Assembly: GCA_018829445.1 (NCBI GenBank)
Contig: JAHJTV010000008.1
Location: 124,001-188,000, forward strand
From: a bacterium
GTDB taxonomy: Bacteria; SAR324; XYD2-FULL-50-16
Length of the DNA stretch: 64,000 nucleotides
Direction of reading: 5' to 3'
Shown: positions 54,801 to 63,406 of the stretch, piece after piece
How the letters are laid out: every line of letters starts with the position of its first letter
Numbering within the stretch: the first letter of the stretch is position 1
The notes under the pieces: generated by a model
The model's database searches: none
What the model was told of the DNA's origin: nothing
Seen by the model: the letters and a program-made list of their open reading frames with translations, nothing else
Position numbers and translations under genes: made by a program

Positions 54801-55152
54801 TTCGGTCAGAATCAGCCAGGTCGTGAGAAATCTCCTGTCCAATGCCATCAAGTTCTCTTATCCGGACAGCAAAATCACCATCGATGTCAAAACCCAGCCC
54901 GAAGAGATGATTCTCTCGGTGATCGACAATGGGATAGGAATTCCGGAAGATGAACTGGATACCATATTTGATGAATTTGTCCAGAGCAGCCTTACCAAAG
55001 ACGGATCAGGAGGATCGGGACTGGGACTCTCCATCTGCAAGCGGATTGTCTCCGACCATAAGGGGAAAATATGGGCTGAAAATAATCCTGAAGGTGGCAC
55101 TATAATTTCCTTCGCCTTACCTACAGACACATCAGCAAACGAGATGATATAG
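51886..55152 (+). CDS. 7TM-DISM hybrid sensor histidine kinase with two kinase modules
   Basis: A 1088-residue sensor. A signal segment precedes a periplasmic 7TMR-DISM extracellular domain (about 40-190, with a VYWIRFTVENQT strand). Seven membrane helices (about 195-405) follow. Kinase module one has the H-box SHELRTPLNG with His435 and an ATPase domain (N, DTGIGI and GTGIGLSV motifs). A receiver domain comes next (about 695-815, Asp743 in LLDLMMPD, Lys in LTKPF). A coiled coil then leads to a second kinase module with SHELRTPMHG (His867) and ATPase motifs. This HK-REC-HK order is uncommon. DISM sensors bind carbohydrates or related ligands. The partner regulator is not adjacent. Confidence 0.92.
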   Translation: MKSIRPFIIFFSLCFLFLIAISSFYADEKLNKKNVLEIKDAEQRLIITKFTEIFEDESGNLSFEEIHAPGFQNQFKLVNKAPLSLGYKKTVYWIRFTVENQTNKAGNWILEYGNTMRAGKITTIFVSDGYNSYLEKQDDSTIISNVQEIPYRNTVFPVTFEKNETKTIYSRVENKSHLSINLILWPEELFFFQVKKEYLFYGTIFGIIIILVLYNIALYYSFKDTSHKYYIAVILSFGLFQTIMSGTLLEFFPFLQPIGVIIFILAPILESITLILFTRSYLKTVESAPKLDRFCLAYIWVLAIDFALCLLFDISIFLNIRSALCGLSVPIVLLIAVITYINGSKQAKFFLLPMAPSLIFTTLPILAAFKLIPVNSFLDFSPDIGFLILVISFSIGLLFQVKQTRLEKEVAQQEVIRILRESEKLKDDFLANTSHELRTPLNGIIGIADSLLHGAAGDLSRQVKDNLKLVISSGKRLANLVNDILDFSRLKNKDLTIEKRPVRIQQIAYIVISFCQTLLRTNQVTIVNTIPQDIPPVLGDEDRLQQILYNLVGNAIKFTQKGTVSISASTQNSMVAIEIADTGIGIPGDQFEAIFEPFTQLDSTAARQQSGTGIGLSVTRQLIELHGGSISVTSEPGKGSRFTVLLPSAGKQAIPAEATMDNNRITGLQVSPENISHYIGSQSSGHKHNGAFHVLVVDDDPVNLRVMSNHLSTRNYSITEASSGMDALRLIENETKPDVVLLDLMMPDMTGFEVTKKIRETYSIQNLPIIVVSAKNRISDFVLAMQAGANDYLTKPFDGEELLARLKLHEELLQINMELANYQQNLERLVEKRTAELNETLIVADTARKAAEAANKAKSDFLANVSHELRTPMHGILGFSKLGLQKSDQVDRGKIKNYFSEITNSGERLLRLLNDLLDLTKLEAGKTDYAFSQYNIRDVVAIIASEFSALSSEKGITVEFIHPPGLNKILMDSVRISQVVRNLLSNAIKFSYPDSKITIDVKTQPEEMILSVIDNGIGIPEDELDTIFDEFVQSSLTKDGSGGSGLGLSICKRIVSDHKGKIWAENNPEGGTIISFALPTDTSANEMI

Positions 55153-55186
55153 CCACTAAACTCAGGTTCATTTTTCCGGAAGTTTT

Positions 55187-55702
55187 ATGAAAGGGTACGT
55201 TCATGTCTACACCGGTGACGGTAAAGGGAAGACCACAGCCGCGCTCGGTTTAGCTTTGAGAGCTGTTGGGGCCGGGTTGAAAGTATTTATCGGACAGTTT
55301 GTCAAGGGTATGAAATATGGCGAGCTGGATGCTCTCAAGCGGTTTACTGAAGAGATTACCCTTAAACAGTATGGCAGGGATTGTTTTATTTACAATGAAC
55401 CGGTTGAGGAGGATATTCTCGCTGCCCGCAAAGGACTGCAGGAGATGAGAGAAGTCCTTTCAAGCGGGGAATATCAGTTGGTGATTCTGGATGAAGCAAA
55501 TATTGCAGTGTACTACCGGCTCTTCTCTATTGAGGAGTTGCTGGAAGCAATAGAAAAAAGGCATAAAACGGTTGAAGTCGTGATAACGGGCAGAAAAGCC
55601 GATCAAAAGCTGATTGAACTGGCAGATCTGGTCACGGAGATGAAAGAGATCAAACACTATTATCAAAAAGGGATTGAAGCCCGGAAAGGATTTGAGATGT
55701 GA
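55187..55702 (+). CDS. cobO: Cob(I)yrinic acid a,c-diamide adenosyltransferase
   Basis: A 171-residue corrinoid adenosyltransferase of the BtuR/CobO/CobA family. The P-loop GDGKGKTTAA lies at residues 10-19. LVILDEANIAVYY provides the Walker-B-like Asp, and the C-terminus has the KHYYQKGIEARKGFEM motif, a variant of the family's KHPY..G...R.G.E ending. It transfers the adenosyl group of ATP to cobalt, which makes adenosylcobalamin. That cofactor serves B12 enzymes and is the ligand that would switch the riboswitch on nrdDG. It lies 34 bases after the hybrid kinase gene and may share its transcript. Confidence 0.9.
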   Translation: MKGYVHVYTGDGKGKTTAALGLALRAVGAGLKVFIGQFVKGMKYGELDALKRFTEEITLKQYGRDCFIYNEPVEEDILAARKGLQEMREVLSSGEYQLVILDEANIAVYYRLFSIEELLEAIEKRHKTVEVVITGRKADQKLIELADLVTEMKEIKHYYQKGIEARKGFEM

Positions 55703-55728
55703 AAGGTCTTTTTTCCCGGCAAGACCTT
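55703..55728. terminator. Hairpin between convergent cobO and TPR lipoprotein gene
   Basis: An eight-base stem (AAGGTCTT at 55703-55710 and AAGACCTT at 55721-55728) lies between convergent genes. It lacks a run of T after the stem, so termination is possible but not certain. Confidence 0.4.
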
Positions 55729-55733
55729 CCCGA

Positions 55734-56930
55734 TTAAAACTTCCCCACCCGCTTCAGGGATGCTTTATAAAGATCATTATTAGGATTTTCCTTCAAAGCT
55801 TCCTGATAGTATTTTGAAGCCTGCCGGTATTCCCCGATGGATTCGTAGGACAGACCGAGATTAAAAGAGTCCTCTTCACTGCGGTCCAGGTTTTCCAACC
55901 GGTTGATAGCCAATTCATATGCATTCCCGTTAATATAAGTTACGGCAATGGAATCGCCTGAAGCTACCTCAAGAGTTGTTTCTGTTGTATAAGGACTGAT
56001 CAGCTTGATGTATTTTTCAGTTATTTGGCTGGCTAACCTTGTTTGAATATCAATTGAGTTGAACGGAACAGCCGGGCTTGATCTAAGTTTTCCACCCATG
56101 GCCAGAAATGTATCGGGATCCAGGAAGGCAAGTTCTATTTGCTGGTATTGTTTTTTTAACACTCCTGATAACGAATCATCAGCTTGACTTGTGGTGACAA
56201 TTACCTGTCTAAGGGGAGCGGGAAGATGGGAGGTATTTTCATATCCGCCCCATTTCTTTGTAAAATAACTCCTGATTACCTGGGTGGGGATGATCTTCTC
56301 TCCCGATCCTAACCGGGTAAAATTAAATTCCACTTCCATGGCTGAGATGATTTCTACATAAGGAACAGGAACATTAAACCCGCTTTTACTGCTTTGGGCG
56401 GTTCGTAGGGCGGCTTCTTTGGCTGCCATCATGGCAAGACTTTCCTGAAAGTTTCTTCCTTTTCTGGTTGCTATCAGATTATAAAAAACGTCTTCCGAGT
56501 TTTCGATGGAGGTTTCAAAGTATTTAACAGATGCACTGATCACACCCGTTTTATCCCTGTCAGGTATCACACCTGAAAAACCACCGTCATCGCCACCCGT
56601 ATTGATTATTCTATACTGATTGGTTTTGGACAGACCCGCCACAGTCATTGCCCGTAGCAAATCAGCCGCCGGTATATTGGAGACAAACCTGGTTACAGTC
56701 GGGTTCATTGCTGACTGGGAATCAAAAGACCTGTCTTTGTAAGGAGGGGGTAATTCTATGGATTGATCCAGCGTCTCCGAAAATGCTCCCAAAGCAATTG
56801 TCTTGACATCTTCAATGGGAAGCTCCGGTTGTCTGGTAACGAAAAAGGTAACTTTGGGGGCACATGAAACCAGGAAAAACAAGCTTAAATATAACAGATG
56901 TTTCATCTTTATTTGTCTGAATAAACTCAT
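55734..56930 (-). CDS. Lipoprotein with TPR C-terminus, envelope triad member 1
   Basis: A 398-residue lipoprotein. The ATG at 56930 has GGAG six bases upstream; a longer form would need a TTG start. The signal ends in a lipobox LVSC. The middle domain has a strand pattern shared with the two genes upstream (EDVKTIALGAF near the start, then a segment of strands about 120-260). The C-terminal 80 residues are TPR-like (NLGLSYESIGEYRQASKYYQ). Two genes upstream on the same strand encode similar proteins, so this is a three-copy paralogous set. The fold recalls the assembly or secretion-associated lipoproteins of envelope systems, but no family is certain. Confidence 0.7.
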   Translation of the reverse strand: MSLFRQIKMKHLLYLSLFFLVSCAPKVTFFVTRQPELPIEDVKTIALGAFSETLDQSIELPPPYKDRSFDSQSAMNPTVTRFVSNIPAADLLRAMTVAGLSKTNQYRIINTGGDDGGFSGVIPDRDKTGVISASVKYFETSIENSEDVFYNLIATRKGRNFQESLAMMAAKEAALRTAQSSKSGFNVPVPYVEIISAMEVEFNFTRLGSGEKIIPTQVIRSYFTKKWGGYENTSHLPAPLRQVIVTTSQADDSLSGVLKKQYQQIELAFLDPDTFLAMGGKLRSSPAVPFNSIDIQTRLASQITEKYIKLISPYTTETTLEVASGDSIAVTYINGNAYELAINRLENLDRSEEDSFNLGLSYESIGEYRQASKYYQEALKENPNNDLYKASLKRVGKF

Positions 56931-57019
56931 TTTTATCTCCAATAGTCGAAATGAGTGAGCAGGTAACCCCTACGTAATAATCTGGTGACTGGTAGTTTTT
57001 TAAATCTCTTCTCAATTAT

Positions 57020-58174
57020 CTACTGACTTAATCTACGGTTTTCACGTTTTAATCTGCTTATGCGCCCTATTCCCTGTGCATATAAAAGTTTTTTTGGATC
57101 TCGCTTATTCGCATCCTCATAACTGACTGCTGCCAGTCCGTATTCACCGATTGCTTCAAAGCAGAGTCCCAGGTTGTACATGTCGTCAGGGTCTTTCTCT
57201 TCAGCTTTATTCAGGGTTTCGGTTAAAGTGGAGATCGCTTTTTCATATGCTCCGACTTCAATCAACATTTTTGCCGTTTTGTTACCACCGGAAGCAATCG
57301 GATAATTGACGGTCTTTTGGGTAATGGAGATTCTCCTGACAAACTGGGCAGCAATCGATTCAGCCAGATCCGCAACAAGCTGGTCCAGATTGGGTAAGAC
57401 CAGATCCGATTCTTCGATTTCCGCGGATTTTCTGCCGGAACTCCCCTGCTCTGCAATCGATGAACTGAATAGCTGTGTTTTTTCTGTCAGTTGTTCAGAA
57501 AAACCGATGGGTTTACCTCCGATTTTTTGACTGTAATTACGGGTATCAAACGTAACTGCGACCACGTCGGTCGGATTCAGATTGGTCAGTTTCATTTCCA
57601 GAGCAAGTGTGCCGCTGACGCTTTTATAGGGCCAATAAGCAATGACTTCCAAGGTATAGTTAAACGTGCTTTGTCTACCACCTTCCAGATATTCCAGGTC
57701 GGCTTTATCCGGCTCTACTCCGTCTGTGTTGACAACTTCAAGCCAGATTTTACCATTAATAACAGCATCCTCTTCCGCTGTTTTAAATCCGCCTGCTGCG
57801 ATTGCGTCTTGAAGAGCGGCATCATTTTCCAGTTCGGCAAATTTATCGGTATAAACCAGGTTAAAATAGGGTGTTGTTGATAATAAGCTGATCACCCTCG
57901 CCCTGATCTGGTTACTGAGGCTGTCCAGTTGATCCTTGGTAAGGTCAACCCTTTCCGTCTTCCAGACTCCGTTGCGCTCGGTTTTCTGGAGATAATTGAC
58001 ATATGCAATCTCAAATCTTCCAACTGCCACTTTTTTAATACCGGTTGTATCCACTTCAGGAGGGTTAACAATAGAAAGCTGTATTTTTTCCGCACACCCT
58101 GTAAAAAAGAGGATCATCAAAAAAATGAACAGGATATTCTTGGGAGAAAAACAACGTAATCCGGAGGTTTTCAT
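57020..58174 (-). CDS. Lipoprotein with TPR C-terminus, envelope triad member 2
   Basis: A 384-residue lipoprotein. The ATG at 58174 has GAGA upstream and gives a normal signal with lipobox FTGC. A mature-domain strand IKKVAVGRFEI parallels that of member 1. It shares with member 3 the end pattern NLGLCFEAIGEYGLAAVSYEDA (quoted in part) and LLYAQGIGRI. The TPR-like tail begins near residue 320. The three paralogues are consecutive on the same strand with gaps of 90 to 160 bases. Confidence 0.7.
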   Translation of the reverse strand: MKTSGLRCFSPKNILFIFLMILFFTGCAEKIQLSIVNPPEVDTTGIKKVAVGRFEIAYVNYLQKTERNGVWKTERVDLTKDQLDSLSNQIRARVISLLSTTPYFNLVYTDKFAELENDAALQDAIAAGGFKTAEEDAVINGKIWLEVVNTDGVEPDKADLEYLEGGRQSTFNYTLEVIAYWPYKSVSGTLALEMKLTNLNPTDVVAVTFDTRNYSQKIGGKPIGFSEQLTEKTQLFSSSIAEQGSSGRKSAEIEESDLVLPNLDQLVADLAESIAAQFVRRISITQKTVNYPIASGGNKTAKMLIEVGAYEKAISTLTETLNKAEEKDPDDMYNLGLCFEAIGEYGLAAVSYEDANKRDPKKLLYAQGIGRISRLKRENRRLSQ

Positions 58175-58335
58175 ATGATTCTCGATTAGCAGATTAGTAC
58201 TCAATAAATTATTTTATACGTTTTTTCAGGAAATAATTTTTAAGGTACATATCCAGTTTATCTGGGTTAGGACAAGATAAAAAACTAATTTCCATGCTGA
58301 ACATCCATTTCCGTCAGGAGCTACCATCGTACCGT

Positions 58336-59580
58336 TTAATTGGCAGTCTGTTTTTTCAGTCGGTTGGCCACCCTCAGTTGAAATTCCATTCTGCCGATCC
58401 CCTGGGCATACAACCGGGTGCCCGGAGATTTATCCAGGGCTTGACTATAGTAATAAAGAGCATCTTCATAGTCTTCAATCGTGCTGGCTGTAGCTTCGTA
58501 GGCAAGACCGAGATTGTAAAGATCGTCCGGTTCTTTTGATCCCTTTAGAATGTTCTTGACTTCCTGATACCTTCCCTTTTCCAGTTTCTCTTCCACTTTA
58601 TCATTTCCACCCGAGGCAATCTCAGCCACGATCTTGGCTTTATAGGGCGATATGGTTTTCAGAAATTCGGCTGTTGTATTGTTAACAAGCTGTAATATAA
58701 TCTTTTGTTTTTCATCATCCGGTAAATTCTGAATATCAGGAGCGATACGACTGTAGCGTTTTCCCCTGTACGATCCCGGATTTGATTCGCTGACAATGGC
58801 AATATCCTTGTTTATTACGGGAGCAACCGGGGTTATATTGAACCATAGCCAGATGAGGTTGGCATTGTCGCCCGATTCTCTAATATTGTGGAAGGTATCG
58901 GGATCAATGACATGCCTGCTGAAACTGGCTGCATCAGCCCTGATGGCCAGCGTTTCCCTTTCAGATCCTAATTGCGTGAAACTCAGGTTTAACTGGGCGA
59001 ACAGAGAGAGGTTTTTATATTTATAGACCCTGATAACCTCATCAAGCCTGGGATGTTCCGTCACTCCCAGCATTCCCAACCCGGCCGTTACTCCGCTTTC
59101 CACCAGCTTTGACTGCAGATTGGGAAGCTTGCAGAGCATGTGTCTGCGACTTACAGTCAATCCTTGTTGGGTTGTGTTTTTAGCTGTGGCAGCCCCAACC
59201 AACCCTGAAATTGACCCTTTGCATTCAGCCTTCTCGGTGAATTGTCCTTCATCAATCTCCCCACCGCTGATGATATCACCCTGGATAATGCCCACCACTT
59301 CCCGGTTGGGATCATAGCCTCTCGGAGGACCGATAATCGCTTCAAATCGGCCCAGATCGCTCAGTTTTCGTTTTAATGCAACCACCACCTCAGTTTTTAT
59401 TTTTAGCTTATCATCGGTATCCTTAAACAGGTCGGGATCGATGAACACCTTTTTGATATTCCTGGGTATATTCAGTTTTGCCGGTCGTAACACCTGGAAT
59501 TCAACGGCAAAAGCGGTACAACCGAGATGAATTAAAAGCAGAGACGAGATAACCAATGAAATAGATTTGAATAAATTCAT
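58336..59580 (-). CDS. Exported protein with TPR C-terminus, envelope triad member 3
   Basis: A 414-residue protein with a signal peptide; AGGAGG precedes the ATG. The signal end is ambiguous: HLGC looks like a weak lipobox, but cleavage after AFA is also possible. A domain that begins NIPRNIKKVFIDPDLF parallels the start of the other two. Internal Gly-rich and Cys-bearing segments (ECKGSISGLVGAATAKNTTQ, then MLCKLPN) are specific to this copy. The TPR-like tail has NLGLAYEATA and LYYYSQALDKSPGTRLYAQG. It is the first of the triad in transcription order. Confidence 0.65.
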   Translation of the reverse strand: MNLFKSISLVISSLLLIHLGCTAFAVEFQVLRPAKLNIPRNIKKVFIDPDLFKDTDDKLKIKTEVVVALKRKLSDLGRFEAIIGPPRGYDPNREVVGIIQGDIISGGEIDEGQFTEKAECKGSISGLVGAATAKNTTQQGLTVSRRHMLCKLPNLQSKLVESGVTAGLGMLGVTEHPRLDEVIRVYKYKNLSLFAQLNLSFTQLGSERETLAIRADAASFSRHVIDPDTFHNIRESGDNANLIWLWFNITPVAPVINKDIAIVSESNPGSYRGKRYSRIAPDIQNLPDDEKQKIILQLVNNTTAEFLKTISPYKAKIVAEIASGGNDKVEEKLEKGRYQEVKNILKGSKEPDDLYNLGLAYEATASTIEDYEDALYYYSQALDKSPGTRLYAQGIGRMEFQLRVANRLKKQTAN

Positions 59581-59656
59581 TGATCCTCCTATTAGGGTTC
59601 AGAAGATTTATGCCGTTTGTAATAAAAATGTAGATGAAGAGAGGATAGATACCAAA

Positions 59657-59730
59657 GGTAGTATATCTCCCATTTAGATGGAAAGTCTAAATGGGAGATA
59701 TACTACCTTATCCCGGATGGGATAAGGTAG
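59657..59730. repeat. Two overlapping perfect hairpins
   Basis: A 22-base perfect inverted repeat (59657-59678 with 59686-59707, loop of seven) is followed by a 12-base one (59703-59714 with 59719-59730, loop of four). Their arms share 59703-59707, so both cannot fully form at once. They sit between the HEAT-repeat gene and the TPR triad. They may act as a processing or attenuation site, or be a dispersed repeat. Confidence 0.65.
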
Positions 59731-59739
59731 ATAACCATT

Positions 59740-60606
59740 CTAAAATCCTCTTACTTTTCTGAGAGAAAGCTCTGCGGCATTACTCACACTTTCAATATCG
59801 TCTTTTGAAAACTCCTCAAGCAGGGGAACAACACTCCTGTCTTTGATTTCACCCAGTGCCCTGATTAAACGGGATTTTAACTCGGCAAAGCCTTCACGCC
59901 CCTTTAATCCTTGCAGTTTGTTCACAATGGGGACAACTGCCTGTTTCCCAAGCTTAACAAGAGCTTCCACGACCATGTCTGCCACAGCCTCGTTTTCAAT
60001 CTCGTCCAACATCCATTGAGCGACCATGGGATTCTTGAACGCAATCAGCAGTTCAAAATTTCCCCTGTTCTCAAAGAAGGATTTTCCAGCCAAGGATTTG
60101 GCGATGGAAGCAGCAACACTTGGACCAACTTCAAACATTGCTTTTTTATAGGCGTTTTTCTCGGCAGTGTCACTGGTGCTATTATAACGCTTGACCAATA
60201 GCTCAATGGCTGGTGCACCAATATTGCGAATCGCCCCGCCAACCGCTTCGAAAACATCTCCATCGGTACTGATGGACATGGCAACCAGTTTCTTGGAAGC
60301 TGGCTCATATTTTATTTTTCCGATATTATCGATGGCGGCTACCTGAACCTCTGCATCCTCATCATCCATAACAGGCATTAATAGTTTCCCCGCCTCATCA
60401 CCGCCTATGCTACCCACCAGATTAGCGGCTTCAATTCTCACCGCCGGATCTCCGTCCTTGAGGTATTTTGCGGCCATTTTTAACGCTTCACCATCTTTCC
60501 CCTGGTTATGCAGTGACCGGGCTTCCTCCAGGCTGGAGCAACTCGCTAATACAAAAATACTACCGGCAATAAAAAATATAAATCTTAATAAATTAAGTTT
60601 TTTCAT
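59740..60606 (-). CDS. HEAT-repeat lipoprotein
   Basis: A 288-residue lipoprotein. The ATG at 60606 has GGGAGGG upstream and gives a lipobox LASC. The mature protein is a run of HEAT/PBS-lyase-like helical repeats (DPAVRIEAANLVGSIG, DAEVQVAAIDNIGKI, then DRSVVPLLEEFSKDDI) of about 30 residues each. Such solenoids bind protein partners. The longer frame upstream, which begins about 15 codons earlier, has no supporting ribosome-binding site. It lies 58 bases before the TPR triad in the minus-strand gene run. Confidence 0.85.
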   Translation of the reverse strand: MKKLNLLRFIFFIAGSIFVLASCSSLEEARSLHNQGKDGEALKMAAKYLKDGDPAVRIEAANLVGSIGGDEAGKLLMPVMDDEDAEVQVAAIDNIGKIKYEPASKKLVAMSISTDGDVFEAVGGAIRNIGAPAIELLVKRYNSTSDTAEKNAYKKAMFEVGPSVAASIAKSLAGKSFFENRGNFELLIAFKNPMVAQWMLDEIENEAVADMVVEALVKLGKQAVVPIVNKLQGLKGREGFAELKSRLIRALGEIKDRSVVPLLEEFSKDDIESVSNAAELSLRKVRGF

Positions 60607-60709
60607 ATGGATCCCTCCCAAATGGGTGATACGCATCTTAATACAATACATGATTTATGATGTGGATGAATCCAGGGTAATTTGAATTCATCGGTTTTAG
60701 ATAAAGCAG

Positions 60710-62086
60710 TTATTCCTTTTTTGATTTTTGAAAAACAAGATCAGTCAAATCCTGGGCAACAATAGGATCTTCAGTCCGAATACCGGCTCCATCAAGGGCA
60801 TCTAAAACGGTGTCTGCCAACGAGGACAATCTTCCGGCATAGCGTACAAAGACAATGTTGATTGAGGCTGGAACTGCATCTTTTAAAGTATTATCATAGT
60901 CAATATATCTGAACCCATCTGTCTGAGATCCTTCGACAGCTTTTCTGATTTGTCTGAACTCCTGAGAATCAAAGCCCTTCATAACTAACTCATAGCGGAT
61001 CAGCTTATTCCCGGTGGCATCGACCGTTGACATTTCTTTGATCACTTGGGGAATAAATCGGTTTTTCATGTCCTGATACGTATCCCTGACCAGTTCAGTG
61101 ATCATTGCTGCCGAACTTGTGTTAGGACCCGTTCTGCGGGCGACATTGAACGTTTCATGAGCGAAAGCCCCGCCGGTTGCGGTGGAGATGTTTTTTGCCG
61201 TTACATCTATCCCAAGTACAAGCGCCTTATCTGTCTTGTCCAGAGAAAGGATGTTGATCTCAACAACAATTTTAGCCATCTGCCTCAATAACGTTAATCC
61301 GGTCGCATAAAAATCTTCCGCCTCCTTAACCTGCTGATCAAAGGCTGCGTTTTTGGCGCTGCTGCCGGCTATCATTACCATGAATTGTTCTTTGGAAAGT
61401 TTGGCGAATTCGGCTCGTTTTTTATCATCCGTCTGCATGGCAGTAACAGCATTACGAAAGTCCATCGCTCTCAATCCACGTTGATTCAGGTCGGTTTGCA
61501 TCTGATTCATTAACATGTCTTCAATATCCTGGAACTTGTAACCCACTGATGACAGATCCAGGCCTTTTTTACTGGTGATCACAGTTACCATGGTGCTGCC
61601 ACTGGCATCAATTAATCGAAGATCCTTCTGCAATGCAACCAGGGTTTTTTGACGACTGATCTTGAAAGCTGCAGATATACCGTAGTACTTGTCATTGTAG
61701 ATCTTTCTTTCACCAACCACCTGCCTGTCGATGACGAATTCATCGATGTTTTTGGAAAAATATCGCTCAATCTCTTCATACCTTCGATTGTAGTCATCCG
61801 AGGTCATCAATTCCCTGACCATTGCTTCAACTGCCATTTTACCGGCATTTTCCAGGGCGCTGTTTTTTGCCAGCCGAATATCATCCTTCTTGATCAACGC
61901 TTTTGCTTTGACTTTGATAACCCTAACATCCGGCGTATCTTCCTCAAACGATGTCCTTCCGCTTATATCAGCCAACGTCAGAAAATCTTCTTCAATTACC
62001 GGTTTCGGTGTTGGTTTTGTTTTTCCACAACCAACAACGAAAAGAGACAGGACAGCGATAAGTACGATAATGCTTTTAATTTTCAT
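60710..62086 (-). CDS. Large lipoprotein with FlgT/LPP20-like N-terminus
   Basis: A 458-residue lipoprotein with lipobox VVGC. The first mature part (VRVIKVKAKALIKKDDIRLA, then KNSALENAGKMAVEAMV) has the alpha/beta pattern of the FlgT/LPP20-type domain, which occurs in outer-membrane-associated proteins. Later segments are beta-rich (MVTVITSKKGLDLSS, SINIVFVRYAGRLSS). It is the first gene of the minus-strand run 62086-55734. I do not claim a flagellar role, since no flagellar genes are near. A GAGGG site precedes the ATG. Confidence 0.65.
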   Translation of the reverse strand: MKIKSIIVLIAVLSLFVVGCGKTKPTPKPVIEEDFLTLADISGRTSFEEDTPDVRVIKVKAKALIKKDDIRLAKNSALENAGKMAVEAMVRELMTSDDYNRRYEEIERYFSKNIDEFVIDRQVVGERKIYNDKYYGISAAFKISRQKTLVALQKDLRLIDASGSTMVTVITSKKGLDLSSVGYKFQDIEDMLMNQMQTDLNQRGLRAMDFRNAVTAMQTDDKKRAEFAKLSKEQFMVMIAGSSAKNAAFDQQVKEAEDFYATGLTLLRQMAKIVVEINILSLDKTDKALVLGIDVTAKNISTATGGAFAHETFNVARRTGPNTSSAAMITELVRDTYQDMKNRFIPQVIKEMSTVDATGNKLIRYELVMKGFDSQEFRQIRKAVEGSQTDGFRYIDYDNTLKDAVPASINIVFVRYAGRLSSLADTVLDALDGAGIRTEDPIVAQDLTDLVFQKSKKE

Positions 62087-63406
62087 GGAACCCTCTTTTG
62101 AAGTTCAGTTAAAATAAAGCCCGAAGTGTAATCTATTCTGATTTTTATTTGAACATCAAGCTTTTTAAATTTCAAAAAGATAAACATCCGATTTTCAAAA
62201 AACCAAATTCGATTATCACCTCTTTGCTTATACCAATATTGACAACTTATAGTGCACGTATAAAAACATAGTTCAAATCTTAAAGTATGACAGAAAAAAG
62301 TTAAAGTATTATTTTGGTTGATTTTTGTGACTGGAACCTATCCTCCCCTTTAAATCCATGTTTGGTGCTGATAAAACATCAGCTATTCAAAAAAATAGAC
62401 TGCTTTTTTGGACACCTATAAAAGTCGCTATTTACTGTTTGATAATAAAACTCTTTATTCGCCGACGAAAAATTCTAACCACTAGCTGCTCTCTAAAGGA
62501 AAAATCCCTGTTTTCGCAATATATTATGGTTATAAAATAAAAAACGGGACCTGCTTTGAAATCAGGCGACTGTTAGAGGTCTGCATCAACATTCTATTGT
62601 TAAGTTTTATGTTTTTGTTTTGCATAATCCCGACAACTATTCGCTTCAAACTAAAATATCATATGAATGAAAACTATTAGGAAATCAAGACATGATGAAA
62701 TATCTTATTTTTATATTAATGCAAGATTTCTATTTACGATTCGTTACTACCTGTTTATCATTCTTATTCAACTGATTTAATATTCTTTTACTACAACACC
62801 ATGATTTTTTCCCGGCTTCAGCCTGGAAATTGGGGAGTAAAATAGACCAACAGTCGTTTTTTGATGGTATTTATTCGAACGTTAAACCATGACTTGATTT
62901 TAGTTGGTATATTGTAATTATTATTCGCTCTACTTTCCTAACCTAATGGTTTGGATATTTTGCTTTGCTTCTGTTTTTTTCTTCGGTGTTAGTAAGCGAG
63001 AATACAGGAGAAAGGATCTAGGAGTCAGAAGGTTAATCTGAGCACCTTTGGTGCATTTTACATATTTTTTATACCGATGGAGCGTAGCGACTCCTTTCTT
63101 ATTCTGTCTCCTGATTCCTGTCTTCTTTATTCTATAAGGCTGTAATTTTTAAATATTTTCATTATATATCCAATTATAATTCTCACATTTCTGGAAGTGG
63201 GAAAGTTGAGTTATTCAAAAACATAAATCAATGATTTGGAGTTTAATAGCTCAGTTCTGTTTTGTTTTTAGGGCAATATCGACCTGAAAACCATTCATGC
63301 CAGAACTTTCAATAGATTCAGATTGCAATTGATTTTACGCTATGTTATCTTGAAAAATTAATATCGATCAAACCGGATATTAAATAGGGACTCAAATATC
63401 GAATAA
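62087..63406. other. Gene-free AT-rich interval
   Basis: This 1.3-kb interval separates divergent operons. It is AT-rich and has no frame with coding character on either strand. It contains a GCACC-TTT-GGTGC hairpin (63042-63054) and the inverted-repeat element described separately. The rest would hold promoters for the lipoprotein run (-) and for rimP (+); none is clear enough to mark. Confidence 0.5.
62999..63133. repeat. Imperfect inverted-repeat element
   Basis: Arms of about 33 bases (62999-63031 and 63101-63133, of the kind GGAGTCAG/CTGATTCC) match at 25 of 33 positions as inverted copies. Between them lie a perfect five-base hairpin (GCACC/GGTGC) and a GGAGCG-type segment. No gene is inside. 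It has the look of a dispersed non-coding repeat. Confidence 0.5.

Noticed and set aside
60710..62086. Assignment of the large lipoprotein to flagellar assembly
   Set aside because: Only the N-terminal pattern recalls FlgT/LPP20 domains, and no flagellar gene is nearby.
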